From Pseudoscleropodium purum (Eukaryota > Streptophyta > Bryopsida > Hypnales > Brachytheciaceae): a stretch of 64,000 nucleotides of DNA. The stretch spans positions 1,550,001 to 1,614,000 of the forward strand of contig OZ017803.1 in NCBI GenBank assembly GCA_963969395.1, written 5' to 3'. Positions 44,823 to 57,532 of this stretch are shown here, one piece after another; position 1 is the stretch's first letter; each line of letters starts with the position of its first letter. The notes below the pieces were generated by a model. The model saw nothing but the letters and a program-made list of their open reading frames with translations. It was not told where the DNA came from and made no database searches. Made by a program: the position numbers and the translations under genes.

Positions 44823-46400
44823 TATTAGTAAATGATGAGTACATTTTTGCACTTCCTTAGTACATTCTAAAATCAATATAATAGAAAAAAAAAGAAGTTC
44901 GTGAATGAAATATTGAGTTCTAAATTTTTCTAATTATAGAAAAATATGTAAAATGAACTCATCAAAACATTGGAGTTTTTTAAGCCTCAAAGTATTGTCC
45001 TTGCTTGGTCAAAATATCATTTAATAAAAGGTTCCAAAATTCTATATCTTCAAGGTAACTTACTTTGTCAAATTTAAACTTCAATTTTATTTATTTACAA
45101 GTCTAAAATTTGGTCTCTTGATGTTTGTAATAATAGAGTGCTAAACATTTTTTTGAATGGTTTAAGAATTAAAGTTTTGTCAAAATTGATAAGAGTACAA
45201 GCACACTAAATATGCAAGTGTGCACAAATATACTGTCTAAGAACTAAGGAGATTTATAAAGTGACCATTTAACCCCTAAGATATTAAGACCTTTTTATCA
45301 TGAAAAACCACTCTCAAAATTTTTATTTCTATTGTAAAGTAAAAAACTTATAAACATTTGTTTCTTTTTATATCTAACTATAAGATCTTGCACTAAATTT
45401 GTATAAAACTATATGGAAGAAATTTTAGAAACTTTGACTTTGTAAATTACAAGATGTTTGCATTTGAAGTAAAAAAAACAATTTTTTTGGCACCTTCCTT
45501 GACTAGATTTTAAGACTTTGAATCTTCTTGACTTGAAATTTTTTGCATTGTGGAAGTACAAAGTTTGAATTTTAAAATTTTTATATAGTTGAAAAATTGA
45601 ATTCAAAGTCTAGGGAAAAAAATTCCAAATACACATTTGATTTTCATACTTAGAAAAATTGTTAAATAGAAGTAGATACAAGATAGAAGAAAAAACTAAA
45701 TTGTTAGTAGTTCTAAAATGGAATCAAAATGTACTAATAAACCATTTGTAAATTCTTTTTTAGAACTTGTGAAAATTGATTTTAAAAATGATTCCTATAA
45801 GTTCTTTTTTGAAGATGCTCTCGTTGCTCAAAAAACAAGATTCTCCATAACTTTCTCCTCACTAGTCTAATTAGAATGAATCAAATCTTTCTATGTGGAC
45901 AAAATTATTGTTTATACAAAGTAAAAATTAAAAATATATATATTTTAATTTTTTTATAATATTTTTGGTACTACTCGACAACCTCCATGGTCAACTCAAG
46001 GTGGCATAGCTTTTCTTCATGTGCACTGATTGAAATAAAAAGATTATAGGTACCAAAGAAACCATGATTTCAAGTAAGGGTAGAACAATCAACAAACACC
46101 TATATCATAGTGGAGGTGACTCAAATCTTTTTGTTGGAACCATTTTCAAAGCAAATGGATAAATACAAGTTTCTAGATCTCAAATCAAGTGGAATTGGCA
46201 AACTTTGCTCAAAGTCAGAAAACGAAGTAAAATTAGCAAGCTTTATACTTCCACTAGTGGATATATATGGTTTTGAAGACCTCTAAAAAATAAAAAATTT
46301 ACTTTTTTTAATGAGAGATAAAAGTTTTCAATAGTTAATCTTCAAAATTGCCCGAATTTTTTTTAAATGGTGAAAAGAATTTAATTGCCTACACCAAAAT
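44823..46400. other. No gene seen
   Basis: AT-rich, no supported feature. Confidence 0.35.
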
Positions 46401-46899
46401 GAGCATAAAATTTTAGATCAACTATCGAGCCATTTAGGGGCTATATGCCTCAATTCTAACCTAGTGCTTGCCCAAACCTTTAAAATTAATGTTTATGAAG
46501 AGTCATTTTTTTCTTTGAGTATTAATTTATAAGCATGACATATTGATATAGATATACTACTACATAAGATTATTAAATATATAGAATTGTTTTTACATAA
46601 ATAAAATATTACAACATTTTTTTTCATTTTTTTTGCACCTAATTTACTATATTTTGTAAGTAACTTCCTTGGTTACCATGCCATAGATATTAGCTATCTA
46701 ATTTTCCCCCTTCACAACATAAAGTCTATACTACACAAATTCTACGAGTGTCCCTTAGCACGTAGATCTTGGCAATGAAATATCTACAAATTATACACCC
46801 TCATCACATCAAAGAATGCATATGGCCCATGGCACCTTCTATCTTGGAAATAGGGTATCTTCTTCGATAGAATCTCTTCAGTTGGAAATTTGATTGCGT

Positions 46900-47390
46900 T
46901 AGTTATATCTGGGTGTCCCTCAGCATATTAATCCTCTTAAAATTGTGGATTGAAAGGAATAACGTAACTTTTAGTGATACCCGGTGGCACCCAATCAAGT
47001 TGCTACAACATATTTGGCTAGGATTCATTGATTATGGGAGGGTTGGATGGGATTAAGTGTATAGACAACGGAAGCTTTACCCAAGCTTCCACAATGCCCA
47101 ATTGGAATGTTTTGAGAAGAGTTGGGCTTACAATGGCTTCTTCGCCAAGATGATCAATTTGACTCCATGCTAGCTTTGTCTTCAAGCTAAGGCAAGGTGC
47201 CCATCTTCCGGTGCGTATTTGTAATTCTATTTGTATTTTTATTGATTTGCTTGCTTGTTTTATTTTTACCCGTGGCCTTGCCCTTCTTTAAGCTACTTGT
47301 AGTTGGGACTTGTATTCTTTCTTGTACTAAAGATCTGTCTTTAGTTGTTTAAAAAGAAAAAAGAAACAAACAAACAAAACTTAACTTTTT
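46900..47390 (+). pseudogene. 5'-truncated LINE ORF2 tail
   Basis: The plus strand reads LWIERNNVTFSDTRWHP, then HIWLGFIDYGRVGWD. This matches the conserved C-terminal end of plant L1-type reverse-transcriptase proteins (the W-x-ERN...W-P...I...L-x-DYGR-x-xW pattern). About 300 bp later comes an A-rich tail with AAACAAACAAACAAAAC (to 47385), as expected for the 3' end of a LINE insertion. Everything upstream of the tail domain is missing. Confidence 0.65.
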
Positions 47391-48790
47391 TGGGACATCC
47401 TTAAATCTTTAGGGCACCACCATGAATCCTTTTTGATCTTCTTAAGACTTCCTGGCTCTTGTTCTTGAAAACTTAATGCATAACATTCACTTTGTGTGAT
47501 GAGATCATTTACTCAAGTGTTCAATGCATAGTAAGGTGTTTCAAATCAAGTAACTTCCCTACCATAACCAACATGTTGATTGACAAAGTAGATGGATATA
47601 TTGCATATGATACTTTATATACAATCCATAATTTCAATCTCAACTTCATAAGAGATAGATCACACAAATTATAGCTATTTTAGCATATTTAGTTCCACCA
47701 TCGTATTTTACATAAATTTAATATCTAACCTTACTATAGTATACCAAGCTTCTAGCAGTATTGATAATATTATAAAAAATGTACTAAATGGAATCCAGAG
47801 AATTACATGTCTAAGATATCAAACTTGTTACTATCCAAGCATTGACAAATCAAATTAGAATCAATTCTTTACTCCTAAAAGTGAATGTGAATTTAAGGTA
47901 AGATATAACTTTACATTATGTGTAGAAGTATTTTGAAAGTTTTTGAGAAGCCATGGTCCTCACTTGTGTCCATCCCACAACAAAACAACACCTTGGAATG
48001 TTAGTGAAGAAACATCAAGTGTTTTCAACCTATAGTACATGTTATAGCTGTCACTAGAATACAATCAAAATTACACATGCAAACCAAATTTTAACAAAAT
48101 GCTAAAAGTATAGCTGAACTTGAAGACTATTTGAATATTGCACTAGGCTTTGTAAGAGATCTATTGCAATTTGAAAGTAGCCACTAACAAACTTAAGAAA
48201 CATTTTGCCACTATTGTATAAGAGTTTGCTAAAAAATTAGCTCAAAATTCTACATCTAGGTGAGCAAGGTCGAATTGGGAAGAAGGGTACAAGAACTTTC
48301 CAACTACCATTTCTATTCTCTTTGTTGAATATTAAGGCAAGGCCGTAACATCTCAAAGTCTGTTGTATGGGCATGTAGCCTTGAAAGCTTTGTAGTTGTC
48401 CAAAGTTCATCAAAGCATTAAATCACAACCTTCCTAATAAAATAGTAATAATTAACTAAAGGTGTAACAAGCACTAGGGCTCTAATTCCAAAGTTGACCA
48501 AATCTAAGAAGCTAATTAAACATGTGATTTGGCCATGGAGGTAATTAGCTAGTCCAAATCAAATGTATTTTATGCATGAAGTACATTCTATCTCTTGCAT
48601 ATTGTTTTGTATTCCTTTCAAATCATAAAGCTAGTAGATATTTGCATATCTAAGTACCATTAGGCTACAATGTCCATTTCAATTTTTACTATGAAGCATG
48701 GAATCCCAAAAGACTTCTTCTAAATTTTTCTTTTTACTAAGCTTTAGCCTAGGATTTGAAATCTAGAAAAACAAACAAATAAACAAATAA
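47391..48790. other. No gene seen
   Basis: Sequence absent from the other duplication copy; no frame or terminal repeat identified. Confidence 0.35.
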
Positions 48791-49126
48791 AAGTAGGGAT
48801 AGGGTATGAAATCATTATGATTGGCTATATATATAATTTTATTTTTGAATCTACAAGTCTTGAAAAACTCTCAACTTTTTCATGAAAAATAAAAATTTCA
48901 ATTTTTGAATAAAAATTAAAGAAAATTGATATAAAACAAAAAGTAGGATTACAAATTTTAAAATTTGTTTTTTTATGAACATAATTATGGTGCAACTCAA
49001 TTTACCATGTCATTCTAAAATTAGAAAATAGCATTCTATGGCTATAGGCCAAAAATTGAAATTGAAATTGAAATAAGATATTGAATTTTAGGGTTTTTTC
49101 AAGATTTCAAGTTGGAGTATTGTCGA

Positions 49127-49383
49127 CAGTGCTAATATGTGAGCCTAAAAAGGCGAGCTTGTGAGCATTGAGCCTACAATATAGTTACCTATAATATAGA
49201 TCTCACACTCTATAGGAGGTGTATGTATCAAAAACATCTATAATATGGGTATTTGTAATATATATACCCTATAATCATAGACAATTTTTATAGTATATAC
49301 ACCTATAATATAGGTGTATAGTATTCTAGGCTCATAGGCTTACACTTCTATCTAGACTTCTATACTCACATAATAGCAACCCT
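49127..49383. mobile_element. Miniature element, GTGAGC family, copy 2
   Basis: Absent from the partner region near 1575, so it is an insertion of about 255 bp. The ends AGTGCTAATATGTGAG and CTCACATAATAGCAACCC are imperfect inverted repeats. The interior is made of CCTATAATATAG-type words in both orientations. Confidence 0.6.
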
Positions 49384-49616
49384 TGGAATATAGCACTTGA
49401 GTACAATTCCAACTTTTGAAATAAAGTTCATAGATATATAAGCAAACTTTGAAGTATGTCCTAAATTTTATAAATTTTCAAATCAATATCCAAAAAACAA
49501 TGAAAATTAATTTGAAGGTCTATAATCCATATTGAAAATTTTAAAATCTATAATTAGAATAATATAAATGTATATGATTTTTCTAAAAATATTGGAAGGC
49601 TAAACTTCATTTTTGA

Positions 49617-50365
49617 GGGTAGTTACAAGAAAGGGTCTCCATTTTTTGTAGCATTTTGCCAAAACTGTAGTTTTTGCGTTTAGTATTGCAAGTACTATGA
49701 TTGTATGAGTACTACAAAATAAAACAATCTCAATCGTTGATAAAAAAAATCGACAACTAAAAGTACCGTTTCTAGTACTATCACTACTATGAGTTCTTTA
49801 AGTATTGAAATATTACTATTTGAAAAAAAACAAGATTGTCATAGAAAATAGATACATTGAGGTATAAATTAATAAAAAAATAAAAAATCATGACCAAAAA
49901 AAATCTAAAAATTGGCCATTTGTGAGGGCTTGATAGTAATCAAATTTCATCAAAAATAAAGCTATAACCATCTTCACTGTTTAGAAGTGCGCGTGCAAGG
50001 GACCCATATTTACATGCATATGGACAACGTAAAATAATATTTTCTTAAGTTTTTTTTGATAGACATATGCTTTTCTAGTGTGGAAATATCCTACTAAAAT
50101 TTAAGCTACACATCATTAATTATGGATACTCCACAATACTAAAACCCCCTAAATTGCAAAGTGTGACAAATTAGCTAAATTAAAATATAATTATAATTTT
50201 TTTTTTGAAAACTTCTAAGAAATAGAAATTCTCTTTATGAACAAGTTGGCATCTTCAATAAAAAATTTAAATACCTCGGCTTCATTCTCCAAATGTTATG
50301 GCCAAACTAAACTCTGCAACTCAAAGTGTGACAGAAAATAGGACCACCTTTTCTTGCAACTACCC
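49617..50365. mobile_element. GGGTGATTGC-family TIR element, copy 7
   Basis: Starts GGGTAGTTACAAGAAAGGG and ends CTTTTCTTGCAACTACCC, with a perfect duplication TTGA (49613-49616, 50366-50369). The paralogous site at 4319-4322 has a single TTGA with matching flanks and no insertion. 749 bp, non-coding. Confidence 0.9.
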
Positions 50366-52649
50366 TTGAGAAAGGCTTGAAAATCATTTCTTGAAGTTTG
50401 GGCACATTGAACTTGCTACCGGTGGCTATTTTTACTATGACTAAAGTTTTTAGAAAACATACCAAAAAAAATAACCAAAACTATAGTTTAATTTATTTGG
50501 AAATAAATATAAATGAAGATTTTAACCTTGCTTTAGATACATGTATTTTGAAGGAGTTTTGATACTCATGCCACAACAATGAGCTAGGGTCTAGGCCTAA
50601 GTATGCAGCTCTTGTATTATTTGTAAGGTTCATTGATGTAATTTGAATGTTTTAGAGGATGGCTTTTGTAAAAATCATATCAAATTAAAACTTAATTTAA
50701 GAACCAAAAAGTTAGGCAAAGAACAAATTATATAAATGGAATGTTGAAAATGTTGAATTGCATATTCATTATAAAAAATTCACAATATATACAAAGAATT
50801 GAAATACCTACTTATAATTTATAAAACAATACACATACAAGAAGTTCCTTCCAATTAAAATTAAAAATTCATTTGAAATGTTTTATTAATAATAAAAAAT
50901 CTTAAATTTTTATTACAAGCCCTAAAAGTTGGATAGCTTGGCCTATATGATACATATATTAAAAAGATTCATATAATTAGATTTTCAATGCCATATATTG
51001 TCCTCAAAGAATATTCATTTCATGTATATAATTTATTTACATTTTTTAATTCCTTCTTGAAAGGGTGGCTAGAGTTTTTTATATTGACACAAATTATATT
51101 CATTCAAATTCAACTAAAATGCATCATGAGTGATCATGATCATGGCTACATAATACGGGAGTTGTGCATCCAGATTTTTAGGGTGAAAGAAAGTTTGGAT
51201 GACAAAACATTCATTTCATCCTTATATAGAGAAATTTGGATGATAAAACATTTTTTTCCATCCTTGAGGCTTCAATGAATTCATTCATTAGGTATAGAAT
51301 GGACCCTTGAGAAGCCCTTATGCATTTGACAAGCTAGCAATGCTATATTATGAAGGTTATATGATTTATGATGAGTGCAATTTTTTTGAGATATTTTTAT
51401 CTCAATCTTGTTTGAGTTTCCCAAATCACATCTTAGCCTTTTTATTATTTTAGGTAAAAAAATTATTCTATATATCAATTGATTTATTAAATAAACTTAT
51501 AAAGCTAGTATACACTACAATGAATGTTTACTTGCTAAGTACTATTATATATTATATAGTAACCATAATTAATAAGTTACTTTAATACAATTACTATTAA
51601 GCTAAGTAGATTGTTCAATTCAACCAACTAGAAATCAATCTAAACTCTTTATACTATCAACTATTAAATTAGGTAAAAAAAAAAGTGCATTGCTAAATTC
51701 AAACTATTGTACACATTCTCTAAGCAAATCGGTAAGATCTATCTGAATTTGAATGTCATCATTATGAGGGTGAATAAAGATAGGGAAAAAATTTTACCAT
51801 TTTTTTGAGTTTGGATGACCTTTCAGAAAGTTCTTATCTTTTCTTCATACCAAAGACACCAAAATGTATTATGAAATTTGTGACCCCTCTACAAAATGTC
51901 ACTTTTCATCAAGGGTTATTTAGTTGGATATCTTCTAGTCTATCTTGCAGAATGTTTGTTCACTAGTGCCATATAGAACATATGTTAGATGTGCCTAAAG
52001 AATATTTTCAAATATTCTTAGTATATGCTTTAAATATACCTATTAGACAAACACGATGGGAATCTACTAGTAGAAGTCTTGGACCTTGTCTTAAATGTCA
52101 TGTTGTAATCTTTGACAAACAATCCTACTTCTTTTATATTGTAACCACTTCTTTTATATTGTAGACCTTGTTTTTATCTCCAAATGGTGATGGTAAAAAC
52201 CATGTGAAGAAGTATTAAAGAAATTTTCAACGCTTTGGAGGGCCACATTAGAGTGACCAAACTAGTCTGTTAATTTTTTGAGTGTTTATAGGAGCATATA
52301 GCCGCAATGCATTGATAGAGTGTGAATTTCACAAAAGACGTTAGGACTCTCGCAATGAGGGTGTAGTAGAAGTTTGTTTAATAATCATCTACAAGAGCAT
52401 ACTTGGAGATTATTTGGCAAATTAATCAAATTTTGTGATATTAAGCAAAATAAAGTAGGTTTTCAAGCTACTAGCCAAAAGAAATTAAAAAACTCTAGCT
52501 TATTCTAACTAGCTTCAAAAGTCAATCAGATTAGGGTGTTTTAAGATATTTATACAAGTGGGATAGTAGTAGGTAAAACAATGCATGTGGAATATGTAAA
52601 GTAGAATTAATAGGAGCATAACCACTTATAGTTAAGTCAAAAGCAAAAA

Positions 52650-53045
52650 TTGTATTCAAAATCAAATTTCAAACTAAATTTAGATATAGTAGAATGATTT
52701 ATTCGAAAACTTTGAACTTAGCAAAGTTAGGAAATTAAGCTATTTTTCATCTCCAAAAATTTGTTTGAGGTTTAGAGTCTCTAATAAAACTTTATGGATA
52801 AAATTTGGAGAAGGTGTTTCAAAATGTCAAAGAAAATTTCCCTTTCAACCTCTTTTAGAATTTTGTCCATAACTTTTTATTGGAAACTCTAAATCTCAAA
52901 CAATTTTTTGAAGATGAAAACTAGCTTGATTTTTCAACTCTTTCTAGTTCAAATTTGTTTGAAAAAAATCATTCTACTATGTCTACATGGGGTCTGAAAT
53001 TTGACTTTGAGCACAATTCTTGTATTTGACAATGAGTGATCTATC
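52650..53045. repeat. Foldback repeat, copy 1
   Basis: Two arms of about 180 bp are inverted copies (for example TGTTTGAGGTTTAGAGT against AATCTCAAACA), centred near 52845. The same structure recurs at 61970-62360. Confidence 0.65.
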
Positions 53046-54158
53046 TTTTAAATATTCCATATTTGTGAAGATTCTCCATAGACAATTGATTTCTCTATAA
53101 AAACAAACTCTTCATTGTTCATTCTTTTTACTTATCAATGAATTAAGTCAATTATGATGCCATTAAATGAACTCTTGATGGTAGATGTTATTGGACTATT
53201 TTCAATATATATTTTTTTCATAACTTGATCAAAGTAAAAGATATACAAATAGTCAAGATTAAAGTGCATTACAATATATGAATTGCGATTATTTCATTCT
53301 TTATACTTTGAGTTTGAACCACTAACTATTATCAGACATCAAGGTTTCAGTGGGGGTTTCAAGTGAATGACTATATAAAAAAAATGCATAAGCAAAGTAA
53401 AATATAACTGTGGGATTCTCTCAGTTGCTCTAGAACGGCCCTCTGAAGGGCTGAGAATTTCTCCCATGTCGGAAATTTGCCTGGCTAATGTGGCTCTGGA
53501 ACCACTCGGCATTTGTGGGTTTGCAGACGTGCAGCGGGGAGCCAGTGTTTACTCTGGACGAGTTTCATCCCTTCGATCGGGGCTCCAACGTGCCATGTGC
53601 GTGGGCCCTATGGTGTTCCCGAAAGCGTCCCAATGGCGAGAGCTAGTCTTCGAGAGCTGCTCAGGCTGACGCCCATGATGTCGGCAGCGGGACCCCGTTT
53701 TGTCATCTTCCGGCTACACAGAATGTAAAGCCGTGGGCAGGATATACTTCACGACCAAATTGACCAACGTACGTACCAGTCGAATTGAAAGAACAACATC
53801 AGTGACGGTCAAATTGAATCTTCCTTCGAAACCCCTCCCATGCCAGGACTCCTCCTCTGACTTCCAACCTTGGGGGATAGAAAATTCCCCTGCGACCAAC
53901 TCGATCTAACTAACGGCTTCGACTTCGGGTCTCATCGGACGACACGTCGCGTGTTTCGCGTTGCCCAACCTTAGCTTGCCGGCGCCGCTCAGCGCGAATG
54001 TTTTCCCATGCCACTGACTGTCAGATCATTACTTCCATCCATAGAATGCGATTTGAAGCTGCGCTTCAGTGGATTAACCCTTGGTCTGTCAAGTTCAGGT
54101 GAACGCTGACAAAGTCCGCCTTTTTTGAACAGAAATCGCTGCAGCATGAATCGGAATG

Positions 54159-54166
54159 TTTAAAAG
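54159..54166 (+). promoter_or_regulatory. TATA-like box of peptide gene D
   Basis: TTTAAAAG at the position of TATAAAAG in unit B, 283 bp before the start. ACGCTGACAAAGTCCGC lies about 50 bp upstream. Confidence 0.5.
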
Positions 54167-54441
54167 ACCATCACACATTCATTCTGCAACAACAAGCTCA
54201 CCTGAGTTATCGATCAACCCAACCTGAAGCTCGACTCTGAGGCCACTGAGATACCGAACTCGCTTGTACATGCACCCGCACGTACAGGAGCAACAAATTG
54301 ACACTCGAAGCCGGATTCAGATCAGTTTGAGAAGCAATCGATCTGTAAACAGCTCTAGCTATTCGATCCAAGCTTACTTACAGAGTGACCAGCCAGCAGC
54401 CCCCCGAAAGTCTGATAGTTTCAGTACGAGAGCTAACTGCC

Positions 54442-54603
54442 ATGGCCGTAATGGGCGATGGCGGATCATCGAAGTGGAGGCCTCCATCGAAGGCTTCTCC
54501 CATGGGCGACGGAGGATCGTCCAAGTGGAGGCCTCCGTCCAAGTCTAGTCCCATGGGGGATGGCGGCTCGTCCAAGTGGAGACCTCCCTCGAAGCGTCAG
54601 TGA
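54442..54603 (+). CDS. 53-residue protein of three 17-residue repeats (copy D)
   Basis: Encodes exactly the same protein as copy B, with three synonymous differences. The open frame extends upstream to an ATG at 54385, but that extension is not conserved in B or C. The start lies in GCCATGGCC. The product is basic, rich in Gly, Ser, Pro and Trp, and has no signal peptide. Its final PPSKRQ superficially resembles part of tomato systemin, which also comes from a precursor without a signal peptide; this is not evidence of homology. The conserved TTTGTACAGATTCATT block lies at 54912. Confidence 0.72.
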   Translation: MAVMGDGGSSKWRPPSKASPMGDGGSSKWRPPSKSSPMGDGGSSKWRPPSKRQ

Positions 54604-56523
54604 AACAAGCCAGCTCGTTGGGTTCATGACAACTGCTCCAGATCATCTTCGACTGTTGACGAATGCAGCTGACTGACGCAGGGATTCCAGCTTCAATTGA
54701 ATGTCGCAGTCAATTCCTATGTTGAAGGCATCAAATTCTCCAACCATGGAGTGAATTGCAACTGCTTGTCCGGGATATATAGAAAGATCTTGCACGACCA
54801 GCAGATCGATCGAATATGGACCGAGCTCCAGGGTCAGGTTCCCTGAATGGGGAGATCTCGACTATTCCATTAATTTCTATTCATTAGCTCCAAACTCGGA
54901 ATACCAATTGGTTTGTACAGATTCATTTTAGATGACTAGAATAGTTTCCTCATTCTGTTTTCACACATTGTGAAAACGATTTGACATTAATATTACCAGT
55001 GCTTTAAAGATGCTCACTTGACACCTTACACAGCTGAATGCATATGAAAGCTTCCGTTTCTTGAAGGACTTGTGCGCTTCGATCAATTGGTTCTTGTCTG
55101 TCAATGCTGAGCTAGGCTCTTTTGAGAGATAAATCTGAGTGTGATCAATGTGGTGCACATTGGATCTGATATCACCTTTAGGAGTAAATATAATTCACAC
55201 CCAAGTAAATACAGTGTTTGGAATTAATTTGAAAATAATGTTTCTGATAACACGTAACAAACGTGATTCCAATATTGACATTCCATATTCAGCGTCCTTT
55301 TCTTTGCACAAAGTGATTGTTGAAAGCGTTACATGTTCCTCGAGCGTGTTCCAAAATTTGCGCCTTGCCGGAAAACGTTGCTCCAGCATGTTCCAAATGC
55401 ACTCTGCATGTAGCGAAAAGTATTGCTGAATTATCACGTTGCAGATCCCTCCGAAATCGGATACTACCGGACTGGATCAGAGGTCCAGTAAATTGAAGAA
55501 CCAGTTCATGATGTATTGGGCATTAACTGATTCAGAATTTTCAATTTTCCGTAGGAATAACGTGCGTTTCGAGTGACACAAGTCAAAGTTCAAAAGATGA
55601 CCCGTTTCGAAAAGGTTTCTTTTCAACTCCTTATTGACCAGCAGGAGCAAGGCTTGCCAATTGTATTTGCTAGCTAGTTTCTTGTTGCCAGAAAAGACAT
55701 TCATAAATGCTTATTTAAAGATTAGTACAGTTTTCTGCCAATTGAACTTGCAAGGGATCATTTATCTCCTTAGATGTTGGTCATAAACGACCGAGCTGAA
55801 ATTTTGCCAGCATATGAGTAGCAAATGCTGTGCATCATCTAGTACAGTGATACGTGGCGGTTCTGCTATCACATCTCAAAACGTCACTTTCTGAGAAACG
55901 TCTCGATCAGTGGACCCGCAAGAAAGGAAGGACATGAAATGATTTAATTAATGACCGAGCAGGGGATGGGATTGGAAATCTTAGGTTACCAGTGCACACA
56001 ATGTTGTGGAAGAAATGCATTTTGCATGGTAATTTGCATACCCAAGGGCTAGGTGAATGTCAAATCGCAAATGCAATAACGCTTGTTCAATTGGCGTCCG
56101 ATTATGCCCTGCAACCTAATTCGAATATCAATCCTATTGAAACGAGCTCATTGAGAAGATGAAAAGCCCTTGTTCACTGGGCTAACGTAACGATCAGAAA
56201 GACGAAAAGCTCCAATGGTGACCCCTTAATGCCACATCGACCAAATGTTGACTGACGTGCTCCGGCAGTCGAGGCCTTGCAACCACTGCGAAACAGTCTC
56301 AAAGTTCTTACGTTTTTACTCTTTTCCCTTTGAATTATTATGCATTCATCGATTATAGAGTTGACACTTGACAATTCCGGTCGTTTCAATTCGTACCGTG
56401 CAGTATTGTAACATAATTTAGGTCTTTGACACTGAAGTAAGTGCTTGTGAATCATACCAGAGTATGAATGTATTTACCCCCGGGAATCATCACAAAGTCA
56501 TTGAGAAATCCTTTCACTGAAGC

Positions 56524-56781
56524 TTAATTGATGGCCGTAATTAACTGATTCTTCACATGCTGTTCTTCGTATCGGTAGAACTGAAGGTCATCCTGGAACG
56601 GTTCCCAATAGCGAAAGCCTTCGACCAGCAGAGCATGCTGCCGCTCGTCATGCTCGCAGCCGGACACGGCCGACGAACTTACTTCAATTTGCAATATACA
56701 ATATAGCAGCAGTAAGAAAGTAAGGGCCGCTTCACTAAACATTCCGGGGTCGGGCTTGGTCGTTGTACTCTCGTTTTGCAT
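56524..56781 (-). CDS. Possible small secreted protein on the opposite strand of unit E
   Basis: 85 codons from the ATG at 56781. Residues 14-34 (MFSEAALTFLLLLYCILQIEV) look like a signal peptide followed by SSSAVSGC. GTAAGT after TTGAA at about 56684 is a perfect plant splice donor, so this may instead be a first exon. Unit A has the same start (MLKESTTTK-like) and the donor, but with a small deletion that shifts the frame. Unit C has lost both. The protein is therefore not conserved among units and may be a chance frame or a dying gene. Confidence 0.25.
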   Translation of the reverse strand: MQNESTTTKPDPGMFSEAALTFLLLLYCILQIEVSSSAVSGCEHDERQHALLVEGFRYWEPFQDDLQFYRYEEQHVKNQLITAIN

Positions 56782-57532
56782 TAAAATCTTCTAATCAATA
56801 TGATCAATAGTTGAAAAGGAAAGAAGTGGGGTTCACAGTTCACTTCAACGCGTGTCGGCAGATTATCCAAGCATTAATTGTCTTTGACCATTCTGACCAA
56901 TATTAGTAACTGTTGAGGTCTAACTCCGCTACGAAACCGTCGCTGCTCCTCTTTCATGCTCCCTTGGAGGGAGTAACTTCCGCCGTCAACTAGTACGGCT
57001 CGCAAGTTTAGGTCTTCATTCGGACGACACCTTCCGTATATTGCGATGCTTCGTCAGCCAGCGAGCGCCGGTCTACATGAAATATCCAATCTTTGCCAGT
57101 CAGAACACTCACTTCTTTGAATGCAATTTGAAGCTGTATGCGCTTATCAACTTTGGCCCTTCAGGACGTCCGCTGACCGTGTTTGCGTCATTTGAACAGA
57201 GATCCGATGTGAATCATATCGTAGAGAATTGCACCTCTGTCAGAGAATGAACCAGTCATTCAGTCTTCGAGAACAATTTCAGCTGAGTGATCAACAGGCA
57301 CAATTTGAAGTTAAGAGGCTAGCTAGCCGCAGTAACCAATATATCGACCTTAGCTTACACCTAGTTTCGATTGGACACACATGTACATAGCATGCTGCTG
57401 ATCGATCTGAGAGGTATTCATTCTGTGAACTGGAAGTACGATCTAAGCTGACCCAAGCTTATATAGCCTCCTGCACTCTAGAGAGCCTCAATAGTCTACT
57501 GAAGTCGATCCTCAGAGAGCGAGCTAATCGCC

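Larger units (their letters stand above)
46430..52190 (+). repeat. Segmental duplication, copy 2
   Basis: Partner of 905-5370 in the same orientation. It carries its own later insertions: sequence with a LINE tail between about 46680 and 48790, a small element at 49127-49383, and a TIR element at 49617-50365. 51000-51980 has no clear partner in copy 1. Confidence 0.72.
53430..55490 (+). repeat. Peptide-gene unit D
   Basis: Colinear with unit B. Its tail (55190-55490) also matches the start of unit A's block at 20165. The first 200 bp are not shared with the other units. Confidence 0.75.

Noticed and set aside
53466..53728. Plus-strand frames of 67-71 codons at the start of unit D
   Set aside because: Not shared with the corresponding part of unit B and overlapping in two frames; no conservation to support coding.
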